64,000 bases of DNA, from positions 124,001-188,000 of the forward strand of contig NZ_JAJSBI010000002.1 in NCBI RefSeq assembly GCF_021261325.1. Direction: 5' to 3'. Position 1 is the first letter of the stretch; each line of letters starts with the position of its first letter. The position numbers and the translations under genes are program-made. Under the pieces are notes generated by a model. The model was not told where the DNA came from. It saw nothing but the letters and a program-made list of their open reading frames with translations, and ran no database searches. Source of the stretch: Streptomyces guryensis. Its GTDB lineage: Bacteria; Actinomycetota; Actinomycetes; Streptomycetales; Streptomycetaceae. Below are positions 44,271 through 52,767 of this stretch, one piece after another.

Positions 44271-45847
44271 CCGGGGCAGCCGTGATCGAGCACGAGGCCC
44301 GCGTGGGCCGGGAGTTCCTGCGGGTCAGCCTGGAGGACCTCGCCGAGGCGATGGAGACCCGGCAGTCGGAGTACGCCAACCCGGACGAGCCGCTGAAGTT
44401 CAAGATCTACCGGGGCCTGCCCCGGCGCCCGCTGACGACCAGGGTGCACCGGCGGCTGACCGGGGTCGAGGCGCTCGACGAACAGGCACTCTCCACGTTG
44501 CTGCGCTACGGCTACGGCATCTCCCGGCAGGAGTTCGACACCAACGGGACCTGGCCCTACCACCGGATGGTCGCGTCGGCGCGCTGCCTGTTCGCCGTCC
44601 AGCTGTACGTGTGCCTGGCCGAGGGCGTCCACCACTACGACGCCCCGCACCACTCGCTGGTGCGGCTGCGCGCCGGGGACCACCGGGAGCTGCTGGCCAG
44701 GGCGACCGGAAGCACGGGTGCGCCGCCTCAGGCCGTACTCGTCCTCTCCGGGCTGTTCTCCAAGGCCGCCTACATCTACCGCGACTACGCCTACCGGCTG
44801 TGCACCCAGGAGGCCGGTCTGCTCACCGGGAACCTCGACCTGGTGGCGCGGTCCATGGGCCTGCGGGCCCATGTGCACCACCAGTTCGTCGACGAGCCGG
44901 TCAACAAGCTGCTCGGGCTCGACCCCGACGAGGAGCCGGCGCTCGTGGTCCTGCCGCTGCACCTCGCCGGTGCCGACCCTGGAATCCGGCGCCGGGAGGT
45001 GGCGGAAACGGCGGCGGCACTGGCCGGGACCATCGAACCGATCGAGCCGTACGTGGTCCGCAGCGGACTGCGGGTCGCGCAGGCATGTCCGACGCTGACG
45101 GCGGTCAACCGCGCGTCCCTCCGCACCGACACCGGGGGTTTCGCGACGGCCGAACCGGCCGCGCCCGCGCTGCCCGCAGCCGAACCGCTGGCCCCGCCCC
45201 GGACGGCCGCTCCGGAAGTGGACCTGGCGCAGGTGCTGCGGGCCCGCGATTCCGGTCCCGGGATCTTCCGGCCGGTCGCCTCGCAGGTCGACGGAGCCGA
45301 ACTGTGGGCACGGCTGGCCCGGGTCCGCACCGGGGTCAGCAGCGATGCCGTCCCGGCGGGTGCGCCGGTGCCGGTGGAGATCTTCCTGACCGTCGGGGAT
45401 CTCACCGGCATACCCGCGGGCTGCTACCGGCTCGACCAGGGCACCGGCGCGCTGCACCCGGTCCGCCCGGCGACCCCCGACACAGGGCAGGGCGGCACGG
45501 ACGCCCTCACCGCGATCGAACGCGTCACCATCCCCGGACCGGTCTTCCGGAACATGAACGCCGTCGTCCATCTCGTCGTCGACCGCGACTGGGCGTTCGA
45601 CACCTTCGGCGACCGCGGCTACCGGGTGCTCAACCAGGAGGCCGGACTGCTCGCGCACCGCGTGTGCGTCGCGGCCGCCGCGCAGGGAGTCTCCGGCCGG
45701 ATCGTCAACGCCTACCACGCCGACGGAGTGCGCGCGGCGCTCGGACTCACCGAACAACGCCACGCCCCGGTCTTCCAGATCCTGTTGGCCAGGACCGGCC
45801 CGGGCGGTCGCGTGATCGTGCCCGTCGAACCGGAGGGGGCTCAGTGA
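44267..45847 (+). CDS. SagB-type azoline dehydrogenase, copy 1 (TbtE type)
   Basis: A 526-residue FMN-dependent SagB-type dehydrogenase that oxidises thiazolines to thiazoles. It has two nitroreductase-like halves: LLRYGYGISRQEFDTNGTWPYHRMVASARCLFAVQLY with YRDYAYRLCTQEAGLLTGNL, then LARVRTGVSSDAVPAG with RNMNAVVHLVVDRDWAFDTFGDRGYRVLNQEAGLLAHRVCVAA. A Pro/Ala-rich linker joins them near residue 300. The GTG start overlaps the YcaO stop by four bases (GTGA); a GTG at 44282 is an alternative. Confidence 0.85.
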   Translation: MTGAAVIEHEARVGREFLRVSLEDLAEAMETRQSEYANPDEPLKFKIYRGLPRRPLTTRVHRRLTGVEALDEQALSTLLRYGYGISRQEFDTNGTWPYHRMVASARCLFAVQLYVCLAEGVHHYDAPHHSLVRLRAGDHRELLARATGSTGAPPQAVLVLSGLFSKAAYIYRDYAYRLCTQEAGLLTGNLDLVARSMGLRAHVHHQFVDEPVNKLLGLDPDEEPALVVLPLHLAGADPGIRRREVAETAAALAGTIEPIEPYVVRSGLRVAQACPTLTAVNRASLRTDTGGFATAEPAAPALPAAEPLAPPRTAAPEVDLAQVLRARDSGPGIFRPVASQVDGAELWARLARVRTGVSSDAVPAGAPVPVEIFLTVGDLTGIPAGCYRLDQGTGALHPVRPATPDTGQGGTDALTAIERVTIPGPVFRNMNAVVHLVVDRDWAFDTFGDRGYRVLNQEAGLLAHRVCVAAAAQGVSGRIVNAYHADGVRAALGLTEQRHAPVFQILLARTGPGGRVIVPVEPEGAQ

Positions 45848-48507
45848 TGGACAGGTCGCAGGAAGCCGGCCCCGAGCCGGCGCAGTACGTGCTCGCTCCG
45901 GCCGCCGTGGTCCGCCTCGCCGGCAGCCCGCTCGCCGCGCTGGAAGGACTGCGCTGCGCGCGGAGCTGGCGCACCGCCACCAGCCTGGTACCGCTGCGCG
46001 CCGCGATCGCCGTGGCGGCCGGCGAGCTGTCGGACCTGCTGCACGCGGCGGTCGGCGCCACCGGCGACGGCGAGCTCAAGGCCAGGCTCGTCGCGGTGCG
46101 CAGGGCAGTGCACCGGGGTCGGCGCGTCGGCCCGGAACGGCTGGCCGGCCTCCCCGCCGAACTGGCCGGCCCGGTACGGGAGTGGACGGCGCGGCTCGAC
46201 GAACGCGACCGCCTGCTCGCGGCACTGCCGGAGCAGCTCGAACAGGACTGGGCCGCGAGCTACGAGTCCCTGCTCGCCGCGGCCCGGCTGCCCGCGTTCC
46301 AGCTCGGTCTCGTGCACGCCAACCCGGACATGTTCCTGGCCCTGCGGAAGTGGTTCGACACCGGTCGTGCCCCGCAACGCCAGACCGTGCTGCGCCTGGC
46401 GCAGTACCTGGCCCGTTCCGCGGCGAAGACCAGCCCGTACTCCACGTTCACCAGCAGCGGCCTGGCCGCCTGGGGCCGGGCCGAGGACCTCGTCCAGCCG
46501 GCCGGGCGACCGGCCGGGGGGCAGCTCACCGCGGTGACCGCGACCGAGGCAAGCGTCGGATCGCTGCACCGGATCGCGCGCGCGGTCTGCGAACGCCCCG
46601 AGCTGGTCGGCGGCTGCCGGATCCGGATCAACCCCAGCGCCACGGCCCTGGACGGCGCCCTGCTGTTCCTGGGCCGTCGGCCGGGGGAGTACGTGCACAC
46701 CCTCGCGCTCACCCCGACCCTGCGCCGCGTGCTGGAACTGACCACGGGCCAGAGCACCTTCGACGACCTGCGCGGCGAGCTCCTGGCCCTGGCCGCGGAC
46801 GGGAACCAGGTCGACGTGTTCCTGCGCCGGCTGGTGACGCTGGGCCTGCTGGAACTGGTCCCGCCGCTCGCCGACCAGTCCGCGGACCCGGTCGGCGACC
46901 TGCGTGCCTGGCTGCGGCAGCGCCGGCAGCCCGGCCTGGAACGGCTGGACCGGACCCTGCTGGGGGTGGCCGAGGCCCTGTCGAGCTACCCGGCGGTCAC
47001 CGAACCCGGCGACCGCGTCGCCGTCCGCGAAGCCGTCGTCCGCGGACTGGACACGGCACTGCGCGAGGTGGGCGACCACGCCCACGCCCACAGCCCGAAG
47101 ATGGCCCAGGAGTTCGCCCGGTACAGCTTCTACGAGAACGCCGTGCACCCCGGAACGACGGCCGTGCTGGACCGGGCGGGCTGGCGGCCGCTGCTGGACG
47201 ACCTGGACGCGGTGCGTACCCTGCTCGGCCTGATCGGTCCCGATCTGCCGTTCAAGCTCACGCTCAGCGAGATGTTCCGCAGCCGCTACCCGGCCGGCGC
47301 GCAGATCCCGCTGCTGGTGTTCTACCGGGACGTGCTGGCCGAGCAGTCCGCCGGCGCCGCCTCGGGCCCGGCCGGGCAGGGGGCGCTCCTCGCGCACAGC
47401 CGGTTCGCCGCCGCGGACAGCCCGGTCGGGGCCGTGCGCGAGCTGCACCGTCTGCGCACCGCCGTCAAGCGGCTGCTGGGCGAGCGGAGGCCCGACGGGG
47501 ACGGCGTGGTCCGCGTCGACCCCGAGGAGGTGCGGACGCTGGCCAAGGAATGGCCGGACTGGGTCCGCACACCGACCTCGCTCGCGGTCTACTGCCAGCT
47601 CGCCGACGCCGTGCGCGGGCTGGAACTGGTGGTCAACAGCATCGGTTGCGGCTTCGGCCGCGGCCGCAACCGGGTACGGCAGATCCTGGACGTGCTCGAT
47701 CTGCACGCCGACGTCCCGGACGAACCGGGGCCGGCCGTGCACCACGGCGACATGTTCTTCGCCGAGTTCGAGGCCGTGGCCCGCTCCGCCGTCAACGTCC
47801 GCAAGCCGGGCGTGGGGCTGGTCGTCGACTACCCCGGTGTCCGCAGCACGCGCACGGACGACGACCGGGTACCGGTCAACGACCTCTATGTGCACAGCGG
47901 TGACGACGGGTTGCTCGCGCTGGTGTCGCGGCGGCTGGGCAGGCGGATATGCCCGGTGCACCCGGGTCTCGGCGCCGACCGGCTGCTGCCGCCCGCCGCC
48001 CGCTTCATGATCGAGGCGTTCGGCGAGTCCAACACCTGGTTCGGTGCGCACACCGAGCTGAGGATGACCTCGGACCCGCGGGCGGACGACGGCGTACGCC
48101 ACCTGCCGCGGCTGATGGTGGGCGGCGTGGTGCTGCGCCGCGCCATGTGGATGACCCGCGCGGACCGGCTGCCCCGGCGGGCCGATGCCGAGACCGGTGC
48201 GGCCTGGATGCTGAGAACGGCCGCCTGGCTGGCCGAACACGGCATCCCCGAGCGGTGCTTCGTCACCGTGCTCGACCCGGCCTTTCTCGGCCAGGGCGAG
48301 AACAGGCAGGGGCCGAGCAACGACACCAAACCGAACTACGTGGACTTCGCGAGCACGCTGCTGCTGCTCGGCCTGGAACGCCGACTCGCCGAACCCGACG
48401 CGATCGTGCAGATCAGCGAGATGCTGCCGGACCCCGGCCAGGTCCGCGGCGAGCACGTGGCGGAGTACATCGTGGAACTGAACGAGCCCGGAGTCACATA
48501 TGTCTGA
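45847..48507 (+). CDS. LanB-N-type glutamylating dehydratase, copy 1 (TbtB type)
   Basis: An 886-residue protein of the lantibiotic dehydratase N-terminal family, which transfers Glu from Glu-tRNA to Ser/Thr of the peptide. The family signature LARSAAKTSPYSTFTSSGLA lies near residues 188-207. RIRINPSATAL, the NSIGCGFGRGRNR region and RLMVGGVVLRRAMWMTRADRLP near the C-terminus are typical. There is no elimination domain; the next gene supplies it. The ATG overlaps the SagB stop. It shares these signatures with copy 2 at 52764 but is 86 residues longer. Confidence 0.9.
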   Translation: MDRSQEAGPEPAQYVLAPAAVVRLAGSPLAALEGLRCARSWRTATSLVPLRAAIAVAAGELSDLLHAAVGATGDGELKARLVAVRRAVHRGRRVGPERLAGLPAELAGPVREWTARLDERDRLLAALPEQLEQDWAASYESLLAAARLPAFQLGLVHANPDMFLALRKWFDTGRAPQRQTVLRLAQYLARSAAKTSPYSTFTSSGLAAWGRAEDLVQPAGRPAGGQLTAVTATEASVGSLHRIARAVCERPELVGGCRIRINPSATALDGALLFLGRRPGEYVHTLALTPTLRRVLELTTGQSTFDDLRGELLALAADGNQVDVFLRRLVTLGLLELVPPLADQSADPVGDLRAWLRQRRQPGLERLDRTLLGVAEALSSYPAVTEPGDRVAVREAVVRGLDTALREVGDHAHAHSPKMAQEFARYSFYENAVHPGTTAVLDRAGWRPLLDDLDAVRTLLGLIGPDLPFKLTLSEMFRSRYPAGAQIPLLVFYRDVLAEQSAGAASGPAGQGALLAHSRFAAADSPVGAVRELHRLRTAVKRLLGERRPDGDGVVRVDPEEVRTLAKEWPDWVRTPTSLAVYCQLADAVRGLELVVNSIGCGFGRGRNRVRQILDVLDLHADVPDEPGPAVHHGDMFFAEFEAVARSAVNVRKPGVGLVVDYPGVRSTRTDDDRVPVNDLYVHSGDDGLLALVSRRLGRRICPVHPGLGADRLLPPAARFMIEAFGESNTWFGAHTELRMTSDPRADDGVRHLPRLMVGGVVLRRAMWMTRADRLPRRADAETGAAWMLRTAAWLAEHGIPERCFVTVLDPAFLGQGENRQGPSNDTKPNYVDFASTLLLLGLERRLAEPDAIVQISEMLPDPGQVRGEHVAEYIVELNEPGVTYV

Positions 48508-49477
48508 GCACAGTTGGGTCAGCGCCCACCTCTTCTACCACGGTGACCAGGACGCCGTGATCGTCGGCGTCGTCAGGCCCGTCGTCGAACGACTGGGCCG
48601 GGCCGGGCTGGCCGATGGCTTCTTCTTCCTCCGCTACTGGGAGGGCGGCCCGCACGTCCGGCTGCGGGTGCGCGCCCGCCCGGAGCAGGCCCAGGAGGTC
48701 CGTTCGGCCATCGAGGCGACGGCCGCGGAGTTCTACCGCACGTCGCCGTCGCGGTCCGAACTGACCGAGCAGGGCTACACCGAGTCCGCCGCCGCACTCG
48801 CCGCGCTGGAGCAGATGACCGACTACGACACGGTGCTGCACCCGGACAACTCGGTCGCGTTCATCGACTACGTGCCCGAGACCTCTGTGTTCGGCAGCGG
48901 CCGCGCACTGGAGGCCGTCGAGAAGCAGTTCATGGCCGCAAGCGCCCTGGCGGTCGAACTGATCGCCCGCGGCCGGACCCCGGGACAGCGCGCCATGGAC
49001 GCCTTCGCCATGATGGCCGCCAACCGTACGGTCTTCACCGGCATCCTGCCCGAACTCGCCTACCAGGCACGGTTCATGGTCGAGAGCGGCGGCTCCGCTG
49101 CCCAGCTGCTGGAATCGTCGGACTTCGAGCGGTACTTCGACGCCAACAAGGCCCAGCTGCGCGCCGGCCTGGAGACGGTGTGGGCGGCGACCAGGGGGGT
49201 GGCGCTGCCGGACTCGTCGGTGGCGAGCAACTGGCTGAAGACCGTGCGGGAGGCCAACGACACCCTGGTCGAACTGGAGTTGCTGGGTCAGCTGGACGCC
49301 TACCCCGACTTCGAGGCTCCCGCCGATGTGCTGCAGCACATCAACCACCTGGTCCCGCAGCTGATCGTGGAACGGTGCATGCACCTGATGTGCAACCGGC
49401 TGGGCATCAGCCTGGCCCAGGAATCCCACCTGCGGCTGCTCCTGACCAGGACCGCCTTCGACCTGTGCGGTGTGTGA
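48500..49477 (+). CDS. Thiopeptide-type LanB-C protein, copy 1 (eliminase or pyridine synthase)
   Basis: A 325-residue protein of the thiopeptide-type bacteriocin biosynthesis domain family (TIGR03891-type). The opening WVSAHLFYHGDQDAVI, FFLRYWEGGPHVRLRVRA (the diagnostic strand with the GGPHVRLR motif) and the C-terminal ICHLMCNRLGIS-like segment (ERCMHLMCNRLGISL) are visible. Such stand-alone domains either eliminate glutamate after glutamylation (TbtC) or perform the formal [4+2] cyclisation to the pyridine (TbtD). Length and pairing with LanB-N copy 1 favour the eliminase, but sequence alone does not decide. Confidence 0.85.
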   Translation: MSEHSWVSAHLFYHGDQDAVIVGVVRPVVERLGRAGLADGFFFLRYWEGGPHVRLRVRARPEQAQEVRSAIEATAAEFYRTSPSRSELTEQGYTESAAALAALEQMTDYDTVLHPDNSVAFIDYVPETSVFGSGRALEAVEKQFMAASALAVELIARGRTPGQRAMDAFAMMAANRTVFTGILPELAYQARFMVESGGSAAQLLESSDFERYFDANKAQLRAGLETVWAATRGVALPDSSVASNWLKTVREANDTLVELELLGQLDAYPDFEAPADVLQHINHLVPQLIVERCMHLMCNRLGISLAQESHLRLLLTRTAFDLCGV

Positions 49478-49481
49478 CCCC

Positions 49482-50900
49482 ATGAGCAACGAGGCGACCC
49501 GCTACCACGAGAACGTGCACACGCCGACCGAGGTGGCGAACCCGGAGGCGTACCCGCCCCGGGTGGTCAAGAGCTACCCGGGCGCACCGCGGCACCCGCT
49601 GCCATGGCCCCCCGAGAAGTCCGAGCACCGGCTCGGCAGGCAGCTCGCCGAACTCGGCGGCATCACCCGGGCCCAGTGGCTGACCCCGCTGGACATGCTG
49701 CCCTTCACCGACAGCTTCGAGGCCATCCCGGACGACGATCCGCTGCAGTGGCTGGTGACCCGCCGTCCGACGCCGTCGGGGGGCGCCCGGTACAGCGCCG
49801 AGTGGTACGTGATCGCCGGGCCCGACTCGGAGGTGCCCGCCGGCGTCTACTACTACGACCCGGCCCGGCACGACCTGGTGCGGCTGCGTTCGGGCGACCA
49901 CCGGAGCTGGGCGGCGTCCCGGCCGGCCACGACGATCCTCGTCCAGACCAATGTGTTCTGGCGGCTGGCCGCCAAGTACGGCGAGATGTACTACCGCCTC
50001 GCCTGCCTGGAGGCCGGGATCCAGGTGGCCCAGGCGCTGGTGGCCGCCGCCGACGAGGACGCCACGGCCCGGCTGTGCTTCCCCGACGCCGACCTCACCG
50101 AGCTGCTGGGGCTCGACCCTCGCAGCGAAGGGGTGCACGCGGTCGTCGAGCTGGTCGCACCGGTGCCCGCCGCGTTCGAGGGCCCTGCGCTGTCCGCCTT
50201 CCCACGCGCCTTCGCAGCACATGCGGCCGTGCTCACCGAGAGCCGCCCAGCCCCGCAGCCGCTGCCGTCCGCGCCCCCTGGGGAGACCGAACGGATCAGC
50301 CTGCCGCATGCGGAGGCGGACCTGCGGGCCGGAACGCGGAACCGTCGTGCGGCCATGCGCGGCTTCAGCGGCGCGAGCATGCCGATCGGCACGCTGGCCG
50401 CGATCCTCACCGCCTACGGCCGGCCGGTGCGCTGGGACCTCCCGGCGAACCTGGTCGAGTTCTACTGCGTCATCGCCGACGTGCCCGGGGTCCCGGACGG
50501 CGCCTACCGCTACCTGCCCGACGAGCACCAGCTGGAACCCGTCGGTGAGGGCGGCAACCCCCGCCAGGTGCTGCGCGAAGCCTCCCTTGCCGCGCTGACC
50601 CAGCAGGGTGCCCGCACGGCGAACATATGGCTGCTGCCGGTGGGGGACGCCGAGGCGGCCGAGGAGCGGTTCGGTTCCCGCTGGTACCGCGTGCAGCAGG
50701 CGGCGGCCGGTGCCGCACTGCACCGGGCCTGCCTCGCCGCAGCGGCCGCCGAGGTGGCGGGCCGGATCCAGAACGACGTGCTCACGCACCTGCTGGACGG
50801 CTGGTTCGGCCTGGACGGGCGCAAGCGGAGCCTGCTGGTGGCGCAGTTCGGCACCGAGCACCCCGCCGGGCCGCGCCCCGAGTTCCGGCTGACCTGGTGA
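49482..50900 (+). CDS. SagB-type azoline dehydrogenase, copy 2
   Basis: A 472-residue SagB-type dehydrogenase, shorter than copy 1. The first half has EWYVIAGPDSEVPAGVYYYDPARHDLVRL and YGEMYYRLACLEAGIQVAQAL. The second has RNRRAAMRGFSGASMPIGTLAAIL and RFGSRWYRVQQAAAGAALHRACLAAAAAEV. These match the FMN-binding nitroreductase pattern. A GTG at 49470 would overlap the upstream stop by eight bases; the ATG at 49482 is used here. It may act on residues or a precursor not handled by copy 1, or the two may form a heteromer. Confidence 0.8.
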   Translation: MSNEATRYHENVHTPTEVANPEAYPPRVVKSYPGAPRHPLPWPPEKSEHRLGRQLAELGGITRAQWLTPLDMLPFTDSFEAIPDDDPLQWLVTRRPTPSGGARYSAEWYVIAGPDSEVPAGVYYYDPARHDLVRLRSGDHRSWAASRPATTILVQTNVFWRLAAKYGEMYYRLACLEAGIQVAQALVAAADEDATARLCFPDADLTELLGLDPRSEGVHAVVELVAPVPAAFEGPALSAFPRAFAAHAAVLTESRPAPQPLPSAPPGETERISLPHAEADLRAGTRNRRAAMRGFSGASMPIGTLAAILTAYGRPVRWDLPANLVEFYCVIADVPGVPDGAYRYLPDEHQLEPVGEGGNPRQVLREASLAALTQQGARTANIWLLPVGDAEAAEERFGSRWYRVQQAAAGAALHRACLAAAAAEVAGRIQNDVLTHLLDGWFGLDGRKRSLLVAQFGTEHPAGPRPEFRLTW

Positions 50901-50913
50901 GAGGGAACGGCTC

Positions 50914-52767
50914 GTGAGCGACACCGTACTCGGCGACGGCCTGCTGGCCGACGCCATCGCCCGGCGCCCGCCGTCGATGCTGGTGGTGGCGCGCGACGGC
51001 TGGGACACCGGCGACTGGACCGCGGCGCAGGACCGGGGCGAGCCCTGGCTGCCGGTGTGGACCGAACTCGACCGGGCCGTGATCGGCCCGGTGGTCCGGC
51101 CCGGCGAGCCCGGCTGCGTCTGGTGCCTGCAGAAATGGCGCTCCAGCGCGCCCGAACGGGCGCCCTGGACGGGCGAGTTGCGCGAGGACGAGAGGATCGC
51201 GACCCGGCCCTCCGCCTGGCTGTCCGGCTTCGCCGCCGAGGCCGTGTGCGACGTGCTGCGGTCGGGCGTCGCCGGGGACCGCTGCTGGTACCTCGACCTG
51301 CGCGACCTGTCGCTGACCCGGCACACGTTCCTCCCGGACCCGCTGTGTGCGGTCTGCGGCGCGCTGCCCGACGACACGGCCGCACGAGCCGAGATCGTGC
51401 CCCTCGCCCGGCCCAAGCCCCGGGCCCGCTCCAGCAGGATCCGCGAACTCTCCGAGTCCCGGCTGACCCGGCTCTACGTGGACGCCGAGACCGGTGTGGT
51501 CGCCCCGCCCCGTGGCATGCGCGACTCGATGGTCCCGCTGACCGAAGCGGTCCTGGCCGAGTACGGCTACCGGGGCGAGGCGGGGTTCGGGCGCACCCGT
51601 GACTTCGCGTCGAGCCGGGCCACCGCGGTCGCCGAGGCACTGGAACGGCTCGGCGGCCAGTGGCCCTGGGGCAAGCGGACCACCGTGCGCGGCAGTTACG
51701 CGGAACTGGCCGAGGACGCCCTGGACCCGCGTACCCTCGGCCTGCTCGCCCCGGAGCGCTACCTGGAGCCGGACTGCCCGTACCAGCCGTTCACCGAGGA
51801 CGCCGAGGTGTCCTGGGTGTGGGCGTACTCGTTCGGCCGGGCCCGGCCGGTGCTCGTGCCGGAGACCCACGCGTACTACCGGATGCCGTTGCAGCCGGGC
51901 ACCCGGGCGGACAAGCCGTTCACCTTCGAGATCTCCAACGGCTGCGCGCTCGGCGGCTGCATCGAGGAAGCGGTCCTGCACGGGATCCTGGAGGTCGTCG
52001 AGCGCGACGCGTTCCTGATGACCTGGTACGCCAGGCTGCCCGTGCCCGAGGTGGACCTCGCCCGCGCACCGGATCCGCGCATCCGGCTCGTCGCGGAACG
52101 CATCGAACGCCACGGCTACCGGGTGCGGGCCTTCGACATCACCCTGACCGAGGGGATCCGCGCGTTCTGGGTGCTCGCGCAGGACACCACCGGTGACGAG
52201 AGGCGGCCGAAGGCCGTCTGCACCAGCGGCTCGGCGCTGGACCCGGTCGCCGCCGTGCTCACCGCCCTCGGTGAACTGGCACCCATCGTCGAACAGGAGC
52301 TGACCAGGTACCCGGCCGAAGCCGAACGGGCCAGGCGGATGGCCGCCGACCCCGAACTGGTGCGGGTCATGACCGACCACGCGCTGTGCGCCGCGACACC
52401 GGAGGCGTTCGACCGCTTCTCGTTCCTGCTCGACGGCGACCGCATGACCGGCTGGGACGAGGTGATCGCCCGCAGCCCGTGGCCGCTCCACACCGACCTG
52501 CGGGACGACCTGACCGAGGCCGTCGACCGGATGCTGGCGGGCGGCATGGACGTCGTGGTCGTCGACCAGAGCTCGCCCCTGCACGAAGCCGCCGACCTGC
52601 ACTGCGTGAAGGTGATCGCGCCCGGTGCACTGTCCATGACCTTCGGCCACCGCAACCGGCGGACCACCGGGCTGCCGCGGCTGCGGGAGGTGCCCCACCG
52701 GCTCGGCCACGCGCCGCGCCCGCTGACCGACACCGACCTCAACCCCCACCCCCACCCGTTCCCATGA
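50914..52767 (+). CDS. YcaO cyclodehydratase, copy 2
   Basis: A 617-residue YcaO protein with an N-terminal E1-like segment holding two CxxC pairs (near 68/71 and 144/147), and the core motifs AVAEALER (near 238-245), EISNGCALGGCIEEAVLHGILEVVERDAF and the HPHPFP end. It aligns closely with copy 1 (YQPFTEDAEVSWVWAYSFGR against YRPFTEDAVTDWVWGYSFGR). One position stands out: the conserved ELxQ of copy 1 reads ELAP (near 453-456) here, so a metal/ATP-site glutamine appears to be missing. It may be impaired, or may act with another protein. The GTG follows GAGAGGGAA. Confidence 0.85.
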   Translation: MSDTVLGDGLLADAIARRPPSMLVVARDGWDTGDWTAAQDRGEPWLPVWTELDRAVIGPVVRPGEPGCVWCLQKWRSSAPERAPWTGELREDERIATRPSAWLSGFAAEAVCDVLRSGVAGDRCWYLDLRDLSLTRHTFLPDPLCAVCGALPDDTAARAEIVPLARPKPRARSSRIRELSESRLTRLYVDAETGVVAPPRGMRDSMVPLTEAVLAEYGYRGEAGFGRTRDFASSRATAVAEALERLGGQWPWGKRTTVRGSYAELAEDALDPRTLGLLAPERYLEPDCPYQPFTEDAEVSWVWAYSFGRARPVLVPETHAYYRMPLQPGTRADKPFTFEISNGCALGGCIEEAVLHGILEVVERDAFLMTWYARLPVPEVDLARAPDPRIRLVAERIERHGYRVRAFDITLTEGIRAFWVLAQDTTGDERRPKAVCTSGSALDPVAAVLTALGELAPIVEQELTRYPAEAERARRMAADPELVRVMTDHALCAATPEAFDRFSFLLDGDRMTGWDEVIARSPWPLHTDLRDDLTEAVDRMLAGGMDVVVVDQSSPLHEAADLHCVKVIAPGALSMTFGHRNRRTTGLPRLREVPHRLGHAPRPLTDTDLNPHPHPFP

